10,380 nucleotides of DNA from Bacillota bacterium (GTDB lineage Bacteria; Bacillota; Clostridia; Lachnospirales; Lachnospiraceae): NCBI GenBank assembly GCA_023415475.1, contig JAEZKL010000054.1, forward strand, positions 1-10,380. The letters are read 5' to 3'. The notes beneath the pieces are model-generated. The model was not told the DNA's origin. It saw only the letters and a list, made by a program, of their open reading frames with translations, and did not search any database. Below, one piece after another: positions 4,835 to 10,380 of the stretch; within the stretch, counting starts at the first letter, position 1, and every line of letters begins with the position of its first letter. A program made the position numbers and the translations under genes.

Positions 4835-6589
4835 TTAATCGGTTAAGCGGATATCACCGCTCACGGTGCTAAGCATCAATTCGCTTCCCTGCTTCCCGTA
4901 TGTGTAAGTCCCGGATCTTAAGTTACTCTGAAACATATCCTGATATCTTATATTCAATACACCCGAAGTGGTTCTTGATTCAACACGATATCCACTGCCA
5001 TAATTTTTCAAGCCGACTTTAATATTGCCGCTGGTGCTGTTTGACTCCAGTACAATATCTCCTTCACACTTTGCATCAACATTTCCGGATTTTGAGCTGG
5101 CATGACATCGTTTTACATTGACATCAAGGGTAATATTGCCGCTGGTGCTGCCAACTACCAAGCCATCACCACAAATGTTCTGAATTTTGATTTTACCACT
5201 GATACAGCTTGCGTCAGTATTATTCATGTTCATACCATCGATATCTATATCACCGCTGGTACTCCTGATTTTGCATTCACTTACTTTCACCTGATGCAGT
5301 TCAATATCGCCGCTCATGGTACTATTATCTACAATATCCGCAGTAATGTTTCCGACTTCTATATCACCGCTGCCGCTTTTCATTGACAAGAACTTTGCAT
5401 CTATGCCATCTGCTCTGATATCGCCGCTCATGGTGGCTGCACTCAGCTGAATGCTATTTACAGTCTCCAGATTAATATCTCCACTGGAACACTTTATCCG
5501 TAAATCTGTTGATAATACCTGTTTGAGAGAAATCTCACCGCTTGCTGCTCCCACGATGATTCGCTCTGCTTTTACATCAAAAAGCTTGATATCACCACTT
5601 GCCGTTTTTATCTCCACATAATTCATTGACTCCGGCAGTTCCACATGGATGTGCATAGAGTTATGATTCATGTGAAACAGGAATACGGTCTTTCCAACTC
5701 TGCGAATTCCGGCATAAATCGTATTTCCTTCTTTATAACTATAGAATTCAAAAAACTGTTTCTGTCTTTCATTTCCGCTATTATCGTAGCTGATATTAAC
5801 TTTCTGATTAGGAGATTTCGCTATCGTAACATCAGCGCATTCACCGCCCAAGACAAGATTTAAACCATCGCCGGTTTTCTTTTTCTTATCCTCTTCACTC
5901 CTGTCTTCAGAACCATTTTGCCGTTCCGAGTTCTGATCCAAAGCTTCCTTCGTACCGGCCCTGGCAGCATCCTCCATGGGAGTATCGGAACTCTCTGAGG
6001 TCTCTTCTGTTCCCAGATTATCGTTTCTAAAATCATAACTTACGTTACTCTTTTTTCCATCCTCAGTCTCTTCACCGGCTTCATAGCTCTTTGTTACATT
6101 TTCTGAAGATCCTTCTGTATTTTTACGATTGAAATCAAAGGAATTCCTTAGGTAGGTATCGGTAAAATTATTAATGGATGAGGTTGCCTGCTCCAGCGTA
6201 TTCTTTAGCGTATGTCCAATCTCAATAACATCAATTTTGCTAATTGCTTCGCCTGCTGAATCCAGCGCACTGTTGATTGCATCACCGAGCTTTTCCCCAT
6301 CAAAACCCGGAATATTAAAGCGCCGCTCATTCGATTTTTTATCATTAGAATTCGTCTGGTTTTCGTCTTCTTTATCCTTTTTACTACGTTCGCCTTGATA
6401 AGCTTCTTTGATTTCATCAACCAGGTCATTGATCGAACCCAGCTCCTCACAGATTTGTTCTTCACTTTTGCCCTCTTGAGTACCAACCTGAAAATGTTCT
6501 TCATAATCAGATACGATTTCTTCCATAACACTTTCTTCCGTATCCTTTAGTGCTTCTTTTAAAGCATTCAAATATTCTATCTTGTTCAT
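4835..6589 (-). CDS. HAAS-domain / DUF4097 beta-solenoid envelope-stress-type protein
   Basis: 584 residues from the preferred ATG at 6589, which has GGAGG at a spacing of six. The ATG at 6595 directly abuts that GGAGG and is unlikely. The N-terminal 65 residues are a HAAS/DUF1700 helical domain (EYLNALKEALKD, IVSDYEEHFQVG, EQICEELGSINDLVDEIKEA). Next is a charged, low-complexity linker of about 175 residues with one more ordered segment (GDAINSALDSAGEAISKIDV). The C-terminal 340 residues are a DUF4097 beta-solenoid with SG[DEKN]I/V repeats spaced exactly 19 residues apart for most of its length. No signal peptide or transmembrane helix is visible, so export, if any, is unconventional. The architecture recalls LiaX/YvlB-type proteins linked to cell-envelope stress, but the N-terminal domain differs. 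The PadR-type gene ends 10 bases upstream, so the two are coupled. Confidence 0.85.
   Translation of the reverse strand: MNKIEYLNALKEALKDTEESVMEEIVSDYEEHFQVGTQEGKSEEQICEELGSINDLVDEIKEAYQGERSKKDKEDENQTNSNDKKSNERRFNIPGFDGEKLGDAINSALDSAGEAISKIDVIEIGHTLKNTLEQATSSINNFTDTYLRNSFDFNRKNTEGSSENVTKSYEAGEETEDGKKSNVSYDFRNDNLGTEETSESSDTPMEDAARAGTKEALDQNSERQNGSEDRSEEDKKKKTGDGLNLVLGGECADVTIAKSPNQKVNISYDNSGNERQKQFFEFYSYKEGNTIYAGIRRVGKTVFLFHMNHNSMHIHVELPESMNYVEIKTASGDIKLFDVKAERIIVGAASGEISLKQVLSTDLRIKCSSGDINLETVNSIQLSAATMSGDIRADGIDAKFLSMKSGSGDIEVGNITADIVDNSTMSGDIELHQVKVSECKIRSTSGDIDIDGMNMNNTDASCISGKIKIQNICGDGLVVGSTSGNITLDVNVKRCHASSKSGNVDAKCEGDIVLESNSTSGNIKVGLKNYGSGYRVESRTTSGVLNIRYQDMFQSNLRSGTYTYGKQGSELMLSTVSGDIRLTD
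5090..5599 (-). repeat. 19-residue (57-bp) tandem solenoid repeats
   Basis: Ser-Gly of each SG-x-I/V turn falls at residues 333, 352, 371, 390, 409, 428, 447, 466, 485 and 503 (counted from the upstream ATG at 6595): eight intervals of exactly 19, then one of 18. Less regular turns follow at 522, 544 and 579. At the DNA level the plus strand repeats ATATC(A/G)CCGCT every 57 bp, with side sequences diverged. Confidence 0.85.
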
Positions 6590-6599
6590 AACCATCCTC

Positions 6600-6905
6600 C
6601 TATTCTAAAATATTCTGAACAACTGCCACGAAGTCCAACCATTCTTTTTTCAGGGATATCTGATATTTTCGTCCCTGATCCGTTAAATGATAATATTTTC
6701 TGGCAGGCCCTTCACCGGACTCCACTAAATAGGTCTCAACATAGGCATCGTCTTTTAACCTTTTTAGAATAAGATATAAAGTTCCTGTTGAGATTACCAT
6801 TTGCTTTGAAATTGCATCTGTTAATTCATAACCATAACGGTCCGCTTCCACCAGTTTCGAAAGTACACATAGTTCCAGAACTCCTTTTTTAAATTGTGCA
6901 TTCAT
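6600..6905 (-). CDS. PadR-family transcriptional regulator
   Basis: 101 residues from ATG at 6905, which follows AAAGGAG at a spacing of seven. A GTG at 6923 in the same frame lies upstream of this ribosome site and is rejected. The product starts MNAQFKKGVLELCVLSKLVE and shows the PadR winged helix: DRYGYELTDAISKQM, the recognition helix ISTGTLYLILKRLKDDAYVE, then the wing SGEGPARKYYHLTDQGRKY. It is a short, single-domain PadR (s-type) ending in a dimerisation helix. Such proteins are usually repressors that also control their own operon. Its TAG stop overlaps the GGAGG of the HAAS/DUF4097 gene, a pairing often seen in Firmicutes. A 14-bp palindrome overlaps its probable promoter. What signal it senses is not readable from the sequence. 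Confidence 0.9.
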   Translation of the reverse strand: MNAQFKKGVLELCVLSKLVEADRYGYELTDAISKQMVISTGTLYLILKRLKDDAYVETYLVESGEGPARKYYHLTDQGRKYQISLKKEWLDFVAVVQNILE

Positions 6906-6979
6906 TTGCTGACTCCTTTCCACCTGATATTCTCCGAGAAAATTACATTACGCCTATAGTCATTGCTAACTTTCATTGT

Positions 6980-7008
6980 ATTATATTTTATCACTAGCTA
7001 TTATATAT
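6980..7008 (-). promoter_or_regulatory. Likely promoter of the padR operon
   Basis: TATAAT (6985-6980, minus strand) lies 75 bases before the padR ATG. At 17-bp spacing the -35 position (7003-7008) is a poor match and overlaps the palindrome at 7004-7017. A second TATAAT at 7005-7000 is an alternative. In either case the palindrome covers promoter elements. Confidence 0.4.
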
Positions 7009-7017
7009 TGCAATATA
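7004..7017. promoter_or_regulatory. Palindrome, candidate PadR operator 1
   Basis: TATATTGCAATATA, a perfect 14-bp palindrome overlapping the probable padR promoter. The identical sequence recurs at 7097-7110, with one further shared base on its left. Operator role is inferred from the position and from the habit of PadR proteins to repress their own operon. Confidence 0.55.
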
Positions 7018-7096
7018 GTATTTAATGTAATATGATAATTTTAATCTAAGCTTAATAAAGAATAAAATATCTACCTTTCGTGCTTTAAGGATATAA

Positions 7097-7110
7097 TATA
7101 TTGCAATATA
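7097..7110. promoter_or_regulatory. Palindrome, candidate PadR operator 2
   Basis: Second identical TATATTGCAATATA, centre 93 bp from the first (about nine helical turns). It is about 134 bp upstream of the xpaC promoter, so it would act by looping, on a second promoter, or not on xpaC at all. Confidence 0.5.
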
Positions 7111-7243
7111 AGCTTACTTGTATATGAATATATTGTATCTGGAAATGTGCACGGTACCTTTTTAGCACTTTAATCTTTATTAAACGTTTGCGTAGGCTGA
7201 CCATTATAAAGTTTAATTATCCAAAATCTCACTATATTTTAAT

Positions 7244-7272
7244 TTGTCAATTCATTTACAATCAGTTATAAT
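7244..7272 (+). promoter_or_regulatory. Sigma-A-type promoter of xpaC-telA
   Basis: TTGTCA (7244-7249), a 17-base spacer and a perfect TATAAT (7267-7272). Transcription would start near 7279, giving a leader of about 33 bases to the xpaC ATG at 7313. Confidence 0.8.
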
Positions 7273-7312
7273 AAAATCAGTTATGTTGAAACGCTCGGGT
7301 GGAGGAAATACC

Positions 7313-8689
7313 ATGAATAGAAGAATAGGTGACGAAATCAAGGATATTGTGCAAAACGCAATCAATACCAGAGATTTTCATCAATTAAATAGAGATATCT
7401 CGGATACTGTGAATAGTGCTCTGGATGAAGTGCATCGATCACTTTTCCATCCAGGCGACCGTCAGAACTGGTATAAGCCTGATCATAATGCGCCCAAGAA
7501 TGATAATCAAGATAACAGTACAACCGCAAACGGATCCCGTAACTGGAATGGACAGGCTTATGGCCATTATCGTAACGAAAACCGTGACAATCATCGTTAT
7601 AATAACCAGAAGCAAAACTTTTCCTACTCTGCCGGATACAATCAAAATATAACGAAGCATCAGACACCGACTGAACGGACTCAGCTATTTCCCGTAGTGC
7701 CGGTGGGAAAGGTAGCCGGAATTCTATTGACCGTATTTGGTAGTATCGGTTTCGGAATTACCAGTCTTGCGATTATTACCCTATGTATCATAGGCCAAAT
7801 AACTGCCCAGATCACTTTCTTTGGAACCATTGCTCTTTATCTTCTGCCCTTATTCTTAATCAGCCTGATCTTATTTTATCGGGGTTCACGGATCAGATCG
7901 AGATTAAGAAGGTTCAGAAGATATATAGGAATCTTTCAAAATCACAGTTATTATACCTTGAAGGAACTATCCGATCACCTTAGCAAGAGTAAGAAATCCA
8001 TTATAAGGGATCTTCGGCAAATGATTTCCATCGGTATGTTTCCCGAGGGACACATCGATAAACAGGAAACCTGTATTATACTAAATCGTGAATGCTATCT
8101 GAAATACCAGGAGCTGCAGCAAAATGTACACCAGCAGAAAACGAGTGCACAGGAGGAAATGAAAAACATTCAAGACAGCGATCAACAAAGCTCACCTGCG
8201 TCCTCCACGGTTGATGCGGTGGATGATGAAACGAGATCAGCAATTGAGAATGGACGCTCCTATATCCGTCAGATTTAGGAAGCAAATGATGCCATCGCTG
8301 GAGAAGCAATCTCTAAAAAGCTGTTCTATCTGGAAGCACTCCTTGATAAGATTTTTAATTATGTAGAACAACATCCGAACCAGCTTCCCCATATACAGAA
8401 GTTTATGAATTACTATCTTCCGACCACTCTGAAATTAGTAAATGCATATAAGGATTTTGATAAAGAATCCATACAGGGTGAAAATATTACATCCGCTAAA
8501 AATGAAATTGATCTTACGCTCGATACCATTAATCAGGCATTCGAGAAATTATATGACAGCTTTTTCCTGAATGCTGTGATGGATATCTCTACTGACATAT
8601 CGGTATTGGAGACCCTTCTTGCTCAGGAAGGACTGACTCAGAAGGATTTTAAATCAAATCAAACTATGGGAGGATTAACAAATGAATGA
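7313..8689 (+). pseudogene. xpaC: XpaC-like protein (5-bromo-4-chloroindolyl phosphate hydrolysis family), in-frame TAG
   Basis: One frame of 459 codons broken only by TAG at 8276-8278 (codon 322). The start is the ATG at 7313 after GGAGG; a TTG at 7244 is inside the promoter. Layout: helical N-terminus (1-48), Asn/Gln-rich linker (50-120), two membrane helices (about 133-160 and 168-189), an Arg-rich stretch, a winged-helix-like segment (YYTLKELSDHLSKSKKSIIR, about 213-262), a Gln/Ser linker, then the conserved XpaC domain starting ENGRSYIRQI just before the stop. After the TAG the same frame continues with EANDAIAGEAISKKL, LPTTLKLVNAYKDF and SVLETLLAQEGL, the best conserved part of the family. 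The truncated 321-residue product would keep the membrane part but lose that domain. telA overlaps the end by eight bases. The biochemical role of XpaC is not settled. Confidence 0.8.
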
Positions 8690-9854
8690 CGAAGTACCCA
8701 CATTAACATTTGAACCATTTGCAGAGGAGCTCACTCAGCCCGACGTATTGAAACAAGTCTCTGACAAGCCGGAACTGCTTAAGAAGGAAACCTCTCCGCC
8801 CGAGGTTATTGTTTTCGATGAAAGCAGGCTGTCACCGGAAGAGAAAAAAATGGTAGCTGATTTTGCTAATACGATTGATCTGACCAAATCCAATCTTATT
8901 CTTCAATACGGAGTCGGCGCCCAGAAAAAGATTGCTGATTTTTCGGAGTCTGCCCTAAATAATGTGAAAACTAAGGATCTGGGAGAGGTCGGTGAAATGC
9001 TCACCGGTGTTGTAATGGAATTAAAGAGCTTTGAATCGGAAGGTGAGGAAAAAGGGTTCTTTGGATTATTCAAGAAGCAGTCCAATAAGCTATCTGCTAT
9101 GAAAGCAAAATATGATAAAGCAGAACTAAATATCAATAAAATATGTAATGTGCTGGAAGGCCATAAGATCCAATTACTGAAAGATATCGCCACAATGGAT
9201 AAGATGTACGAAATTAATAAGACTTATTTCAAAGAATTATCCATGTATATCCTGGCAGGCAAAAAGAAATTAGCTAAAGTTCAGTCCGAGGAGCTGCCGC
9301 AGCTCATTGAAAAATCGAATCAAACCAATCTTCCGGAGGATGCCCAGGCAGTTAACGATCTAGTATCCGTCTGCAACCGCTTCGAGAAGAAAATTCATGA
9401 TTTGGAATTAACCAGAATGATATCGATACAAATGGCGCCTCAGATTCGCCTCGTTCAGGAGAACGATTCCCTGATGGTAGAGAAAGTGCAATCTACCATA
9501 GTAAACACAATTCCTCTTTGGAAAAGTCAGATGGTTCTTGCTCTTGGTGTCAATCATTCTGTACAGGCTGCTAAGGCTCAAAGGGAAGTAACCAATATGA
9601 CAAATGAGCTATTAAAGAAAAATGCAGAAACACTTAAAATGGCTACAATTGAAACTGCCAAGGAATCCGAACGCGGTATTGTTGATATTGAAACTCTTCG
9701 ACTGACAAACGAATCCCTAATATCTACTCTTGATGAAGTGCTTCGCATCCAGAACGAAGGTCGTCAAAAGAGAAAAGAAGCTGAGCTGGAGCTTAATCGC
9801 ATTGAAGGCGAATTGAAAACAAAATTATTAGAAATGACCGGCACAGGAGAATAA
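8682..9854 (+). CDS. telA: TelA-family toxic anion resistance protein
   Basis: 390 residues, the usual length of the TelA family. It is nearly all alpha-helical, with the family hallmarks SNLILQYGVGAQKKIADFSE (about 71-90), KGFFGLFKKQSNKL (about 123-136), LLKDIATMDKMYEINKTYF and LSMYILAGKKKL (about 165-197), then VPLWKSQ-like IPLWKSQMVLALGVNHS and a closing coiled coil (EGRQKRKEAELELNRIEGEL). No membrane segment, so a cytosolic or peripheral protein. Family members are linked to resistance to tellurite, and in some species to antimicrobial peptides; the mechanism is unknown. The ATG overlaps the end of xpaC by eight bases with GGGAGG upstream. Because translation of xpaC now stops early, coupling from xpaC would be lost and telA must rely on its own ribosome site. 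Confidence 0.92.
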   Translation: MNDEVPTLTFEPFAEELTQPDVLKQVSDKPELLKKETSPPEVIVFDESRLSPEEKKMVADFANTIDLTKSNLILQYGVGAQKKIADFSESALNNVKTKDLGEVGEMLTGVVMELKSFESEGEEKGFFGLFKKQSNKLSAMKAKYDKAELNINKICNVLEGHKIQLLKDIATMDKMYEINKTYFKELSMYILAGKKKLAKVQSEELPQLIEKSNQTNLPEDAQAVNDLVSVCNRFEKKIHDLELTRMISIQMAPQIRLVQENDSLMVEKVQSTIVNTIPLWKSQMVLALGVNHSVQAAKAQREVTNMTNELLKKNAETLKMATIETAKESERGIVDIETLRLTNESLISTLDEVLRIQNEGRQKRKEAELELNRIEGELKTKLLEMTGTGE

Positions 9855-9931
9855 TAATGAAACCTCAGTGAGCGGAACTCGGGGCATAATTCTCCTCTTT
9901 TTGTAATTCTCTTAGGTTTATTTTATGCTTA

Positions 9932-10023
9932 ACACCCCCTCCTTAACTGAACTGCCCCTAGAAGGTTGGACGAATATTCCAATCAAGGAGAGTACTTCAG
10001 TTAAGGAGGGGGTGTCATTTTTT
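9932..10023 (+). terminator. Strong terminator, 20-bp perfect stem with structured loop
   Basis: Positions 9932-9951 and 9996-10015 are perfect inverse complements (ACACCCCCT... / ...AGGGGGTGT), followed by CA and six T. The 44-base loop contains its own stem (GGTTGGA/TCCAATC, 9964-9970 and 9978-9984). It lies 77 bases after the telA stop. The stem is unusually long for a terminator; a MITE-like or structured-RNA origin is possible. Confidence 0.8.
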
Positions 10024-10032
10024 CTAAGCTTA

Positions 10033-10069
10033 ACCATAAATCATTGGTGCTTTAGCAATTATTTATGGT
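10033..10069. repeat. Hairpin, 9-bp stem
   Basis: ACCATAAAT (10033-10041) and ATTTATGGT (10061-10069) are exact inverse complements; inside them TGCT-TT-AGCA can form a second stem. No T-run on either side. Confidence 0.5.
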
Positions 10070-10086
10070 CAGGTCTCTGTGTACTG

Positions 10087-10107
10087 GATGCTGTGGAACA
10101 TAGCATC
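10087..10107 (+). repeat. Hairpin, 9-bp stem with GAA loop
   Basis: GATGCTGTG-GAA-CATAGCATC folds as nine pairs (one G-U) as plus-strand RNA. On the minus strand it lies 13 bases beyond the stop of the fibronectin-like gene, but no T-run follows there. Confidence 0.45.
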
Positions 10108-10120
10108 ATTATATACATAC

Positions 10121-10375
10121 TTATGGTTTGATGTACCCAACAGCTGAGAAATTACCATATACCTTCGTCTCGCCCACCTGCCGGTATGCACGGACCTTAT
10201 AATAGTAGGTCTTACCAGTGGCTAGCTTCGTGTTGGTATAGCTGGTCGAGGTGCTTTGTGTCATTACGACATTCCCGAGTGAGTGGAGCTGAGGGGAGTT
10301 GATTCCCCTTCGTGCTCTAAAAAAAACTGGAATCTCAACCTCCGAAATCCAATCGTGTAAACCATGGCAGTTTCT
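10121..10375 (-). pseudogene. 3' end of a fibronectin type III-like surface protein, probably degraded
   Basis: Reading leftward from the right edge, one frame is open from a TAG at 10378-10376 to TAA at 10123-10121. Its last 45 residues (TSYTNTKLATGKTYYYKVRA then YGNFSAVGYIKP) are a clear C-terminal half of a fibronectin type III domain, as found in tandem in secreted clostridial surface proteins and glycoside hydrolases. Upstream, the match is blurred: VEIPVFFRARRG resembles the G-Y-E-V-F-R-A strand, but STHSG, expected to precede the final half, is in another frame. This suggests frameshifts near 10275 and/or the eight-A run at 10319-10326. A true start is beyond the window or lost. A partial intact gene with sequencing errors is the alternative. 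Confidence 0.55.
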
Positions 10376-10380
10376 CTAAT

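Larger units (their letters stand above)
6906..7312. other. Divergent regulatory region between padR and xpaC
   Basis: About 400 bp, AT-rich, no gene. It holds a likely padR promoter, two identical palindromes 93 bp apart, a partial third motif (TATATTGTAT, 7129-7138) and a strong xpaC promoter near its right end. The stretch 7140-7240 shows nothing specific beyond AAACGTTT (near 7184). Confidence 0.6.

Noticed and set aside
5090..5599. Regular 57-bp repetition as a CRISPR array
   Set aside because: The repeats are diverged, in frame, and encode a continuous protein; there are no unique spacers between identical repeats.
5102..5863. Plus-strand open frames inside the HAAS/DUF4097 gene (for example 5102-5386)
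   Set aside because: They arise from the 57-bp solenoid repeats read on the other strand and have no ribosome site or family resemblance.
6205..6531. Lys/Arg-rich open frame on the minus strand overlapping the HAAS domain
   Set aside because: It is a +1 shadow of the HAAS gene; the overlapping frame has a recognisable domain and this one does not.
6906..6923. GTG start at 6923 for the PadR gene
   Set aside because: The ribosome site AAAGGAG lies inside this extension and fits the ATG at 6905; the extension also does not match PadR N-termini.
7244..7312. Earlier TTG start for xpaC at 7244
   Set aside because: It begins in the -35 element of a near-consensus promoter, so it would not be transcribed; the ATG at 7313 has GGAGG.
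7362..7667. Several overlapping frames on both strands in the Asn/Gln-rich part of xpaC
   Set aside because: The low-complexity codons of the linker leave other frames open; none has a start signal or domain.
8276..8278. TAG as a recoded sense codon (for example pyrrolysine)
   Set aside because: TAG is the normal stop of padR in this window, and no recoding machinery is visible; a second gene is broken by TAA, which favours plain nonsense mutation.
9932..10015. Hairpin element as a complete insertion sequence or confirmed MITE
   Set aside because: No transposase and no clear target-site duplication at the ends; the T-run and position after telA are explained by a terminator.
9925..10131. 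68-residue plus-strand open frame
   Set aside because: It runs through the terminator hairpin and the two following hairpins; no ribosome site and no resemblance to proteins.

Overview
The window looks like a chromosomal accessory stretch from a low-GC Firmicute, most likely a Clostridia/Lachnospiraceae-type organism. The grounds are AT-rich intergenic DNA, strong AGGAGG-type ribosome sites, and a PadR-HAAS pair, an XpaC-TelA pair, a YczE-type membrane protein and a Crp/YeiL-like regulator. This is judged from gene content only; no database was searched.

Layout. (1) 1-1180, minus strand: the 5' two thirds of a PfkB-family sugar kinase, and upstream of it a 97-residue three-helix holin-like protein whose ribosome site directly abuts a 25-bp near-palindrome. 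(2) 1217-4580 is a block of genes of which most are damaged. On the minus strand are an ECF-type sigma factor with a Cys/His C-terminal extension, a carboxymuconolactone-decarboxylase-like gene with an internal deletion, a stand-alone TfoX C-terminal domain, and a frameshifted GNAT acetyltransferase. On the plus strand are a Crp/Fnr-type regulator with a single TAA stop, an intact YczE-like membrane protein, and a 20-codon remnant of a HAD phosphatase overlapping its end. Two 54-bp imperfect direct repeats (1217 and 4729) bracket this block.

(3) 4729-9854 is the best-organised part. A minus-strand operon encodes a PadR-type repressor and a 584-residue HAAS/DUF4097 protein whose C-terminal half repeats SG-D/E-I every 19 residues, exactly, eight times in a row. 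Divergently transcribed is an XpaC-TelA operon. The 0.4-kb region between them carries two identical 14-bp palindromes (TATATTGCAATATA) and a near-consensus sigma-A promoter for xpaC. xpaC has one in-frame TAG that cuts off its conserved C-terminal domain; telA is intact and overlaps its end. My reading is a PadR-controlled cell-envelope stress module. That is inferred from families and layout, not shown.

(4) 9932-10107 holds an 84-nt hairpin with a 20-bp perfect stem and a T-run (terminator of the telA operon), then two smaller hairpins. (5) The right edge carries the 3' end of a minus-strand gene with a fibronectin type III-like C-terminus, probably degraded.

At least five genes are broken by different kinds of lesion (deletion, frameshifts, nonsense codons, truncation). 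This points to ongoing gene decay, although single-base lesions could also be sequencing errors.
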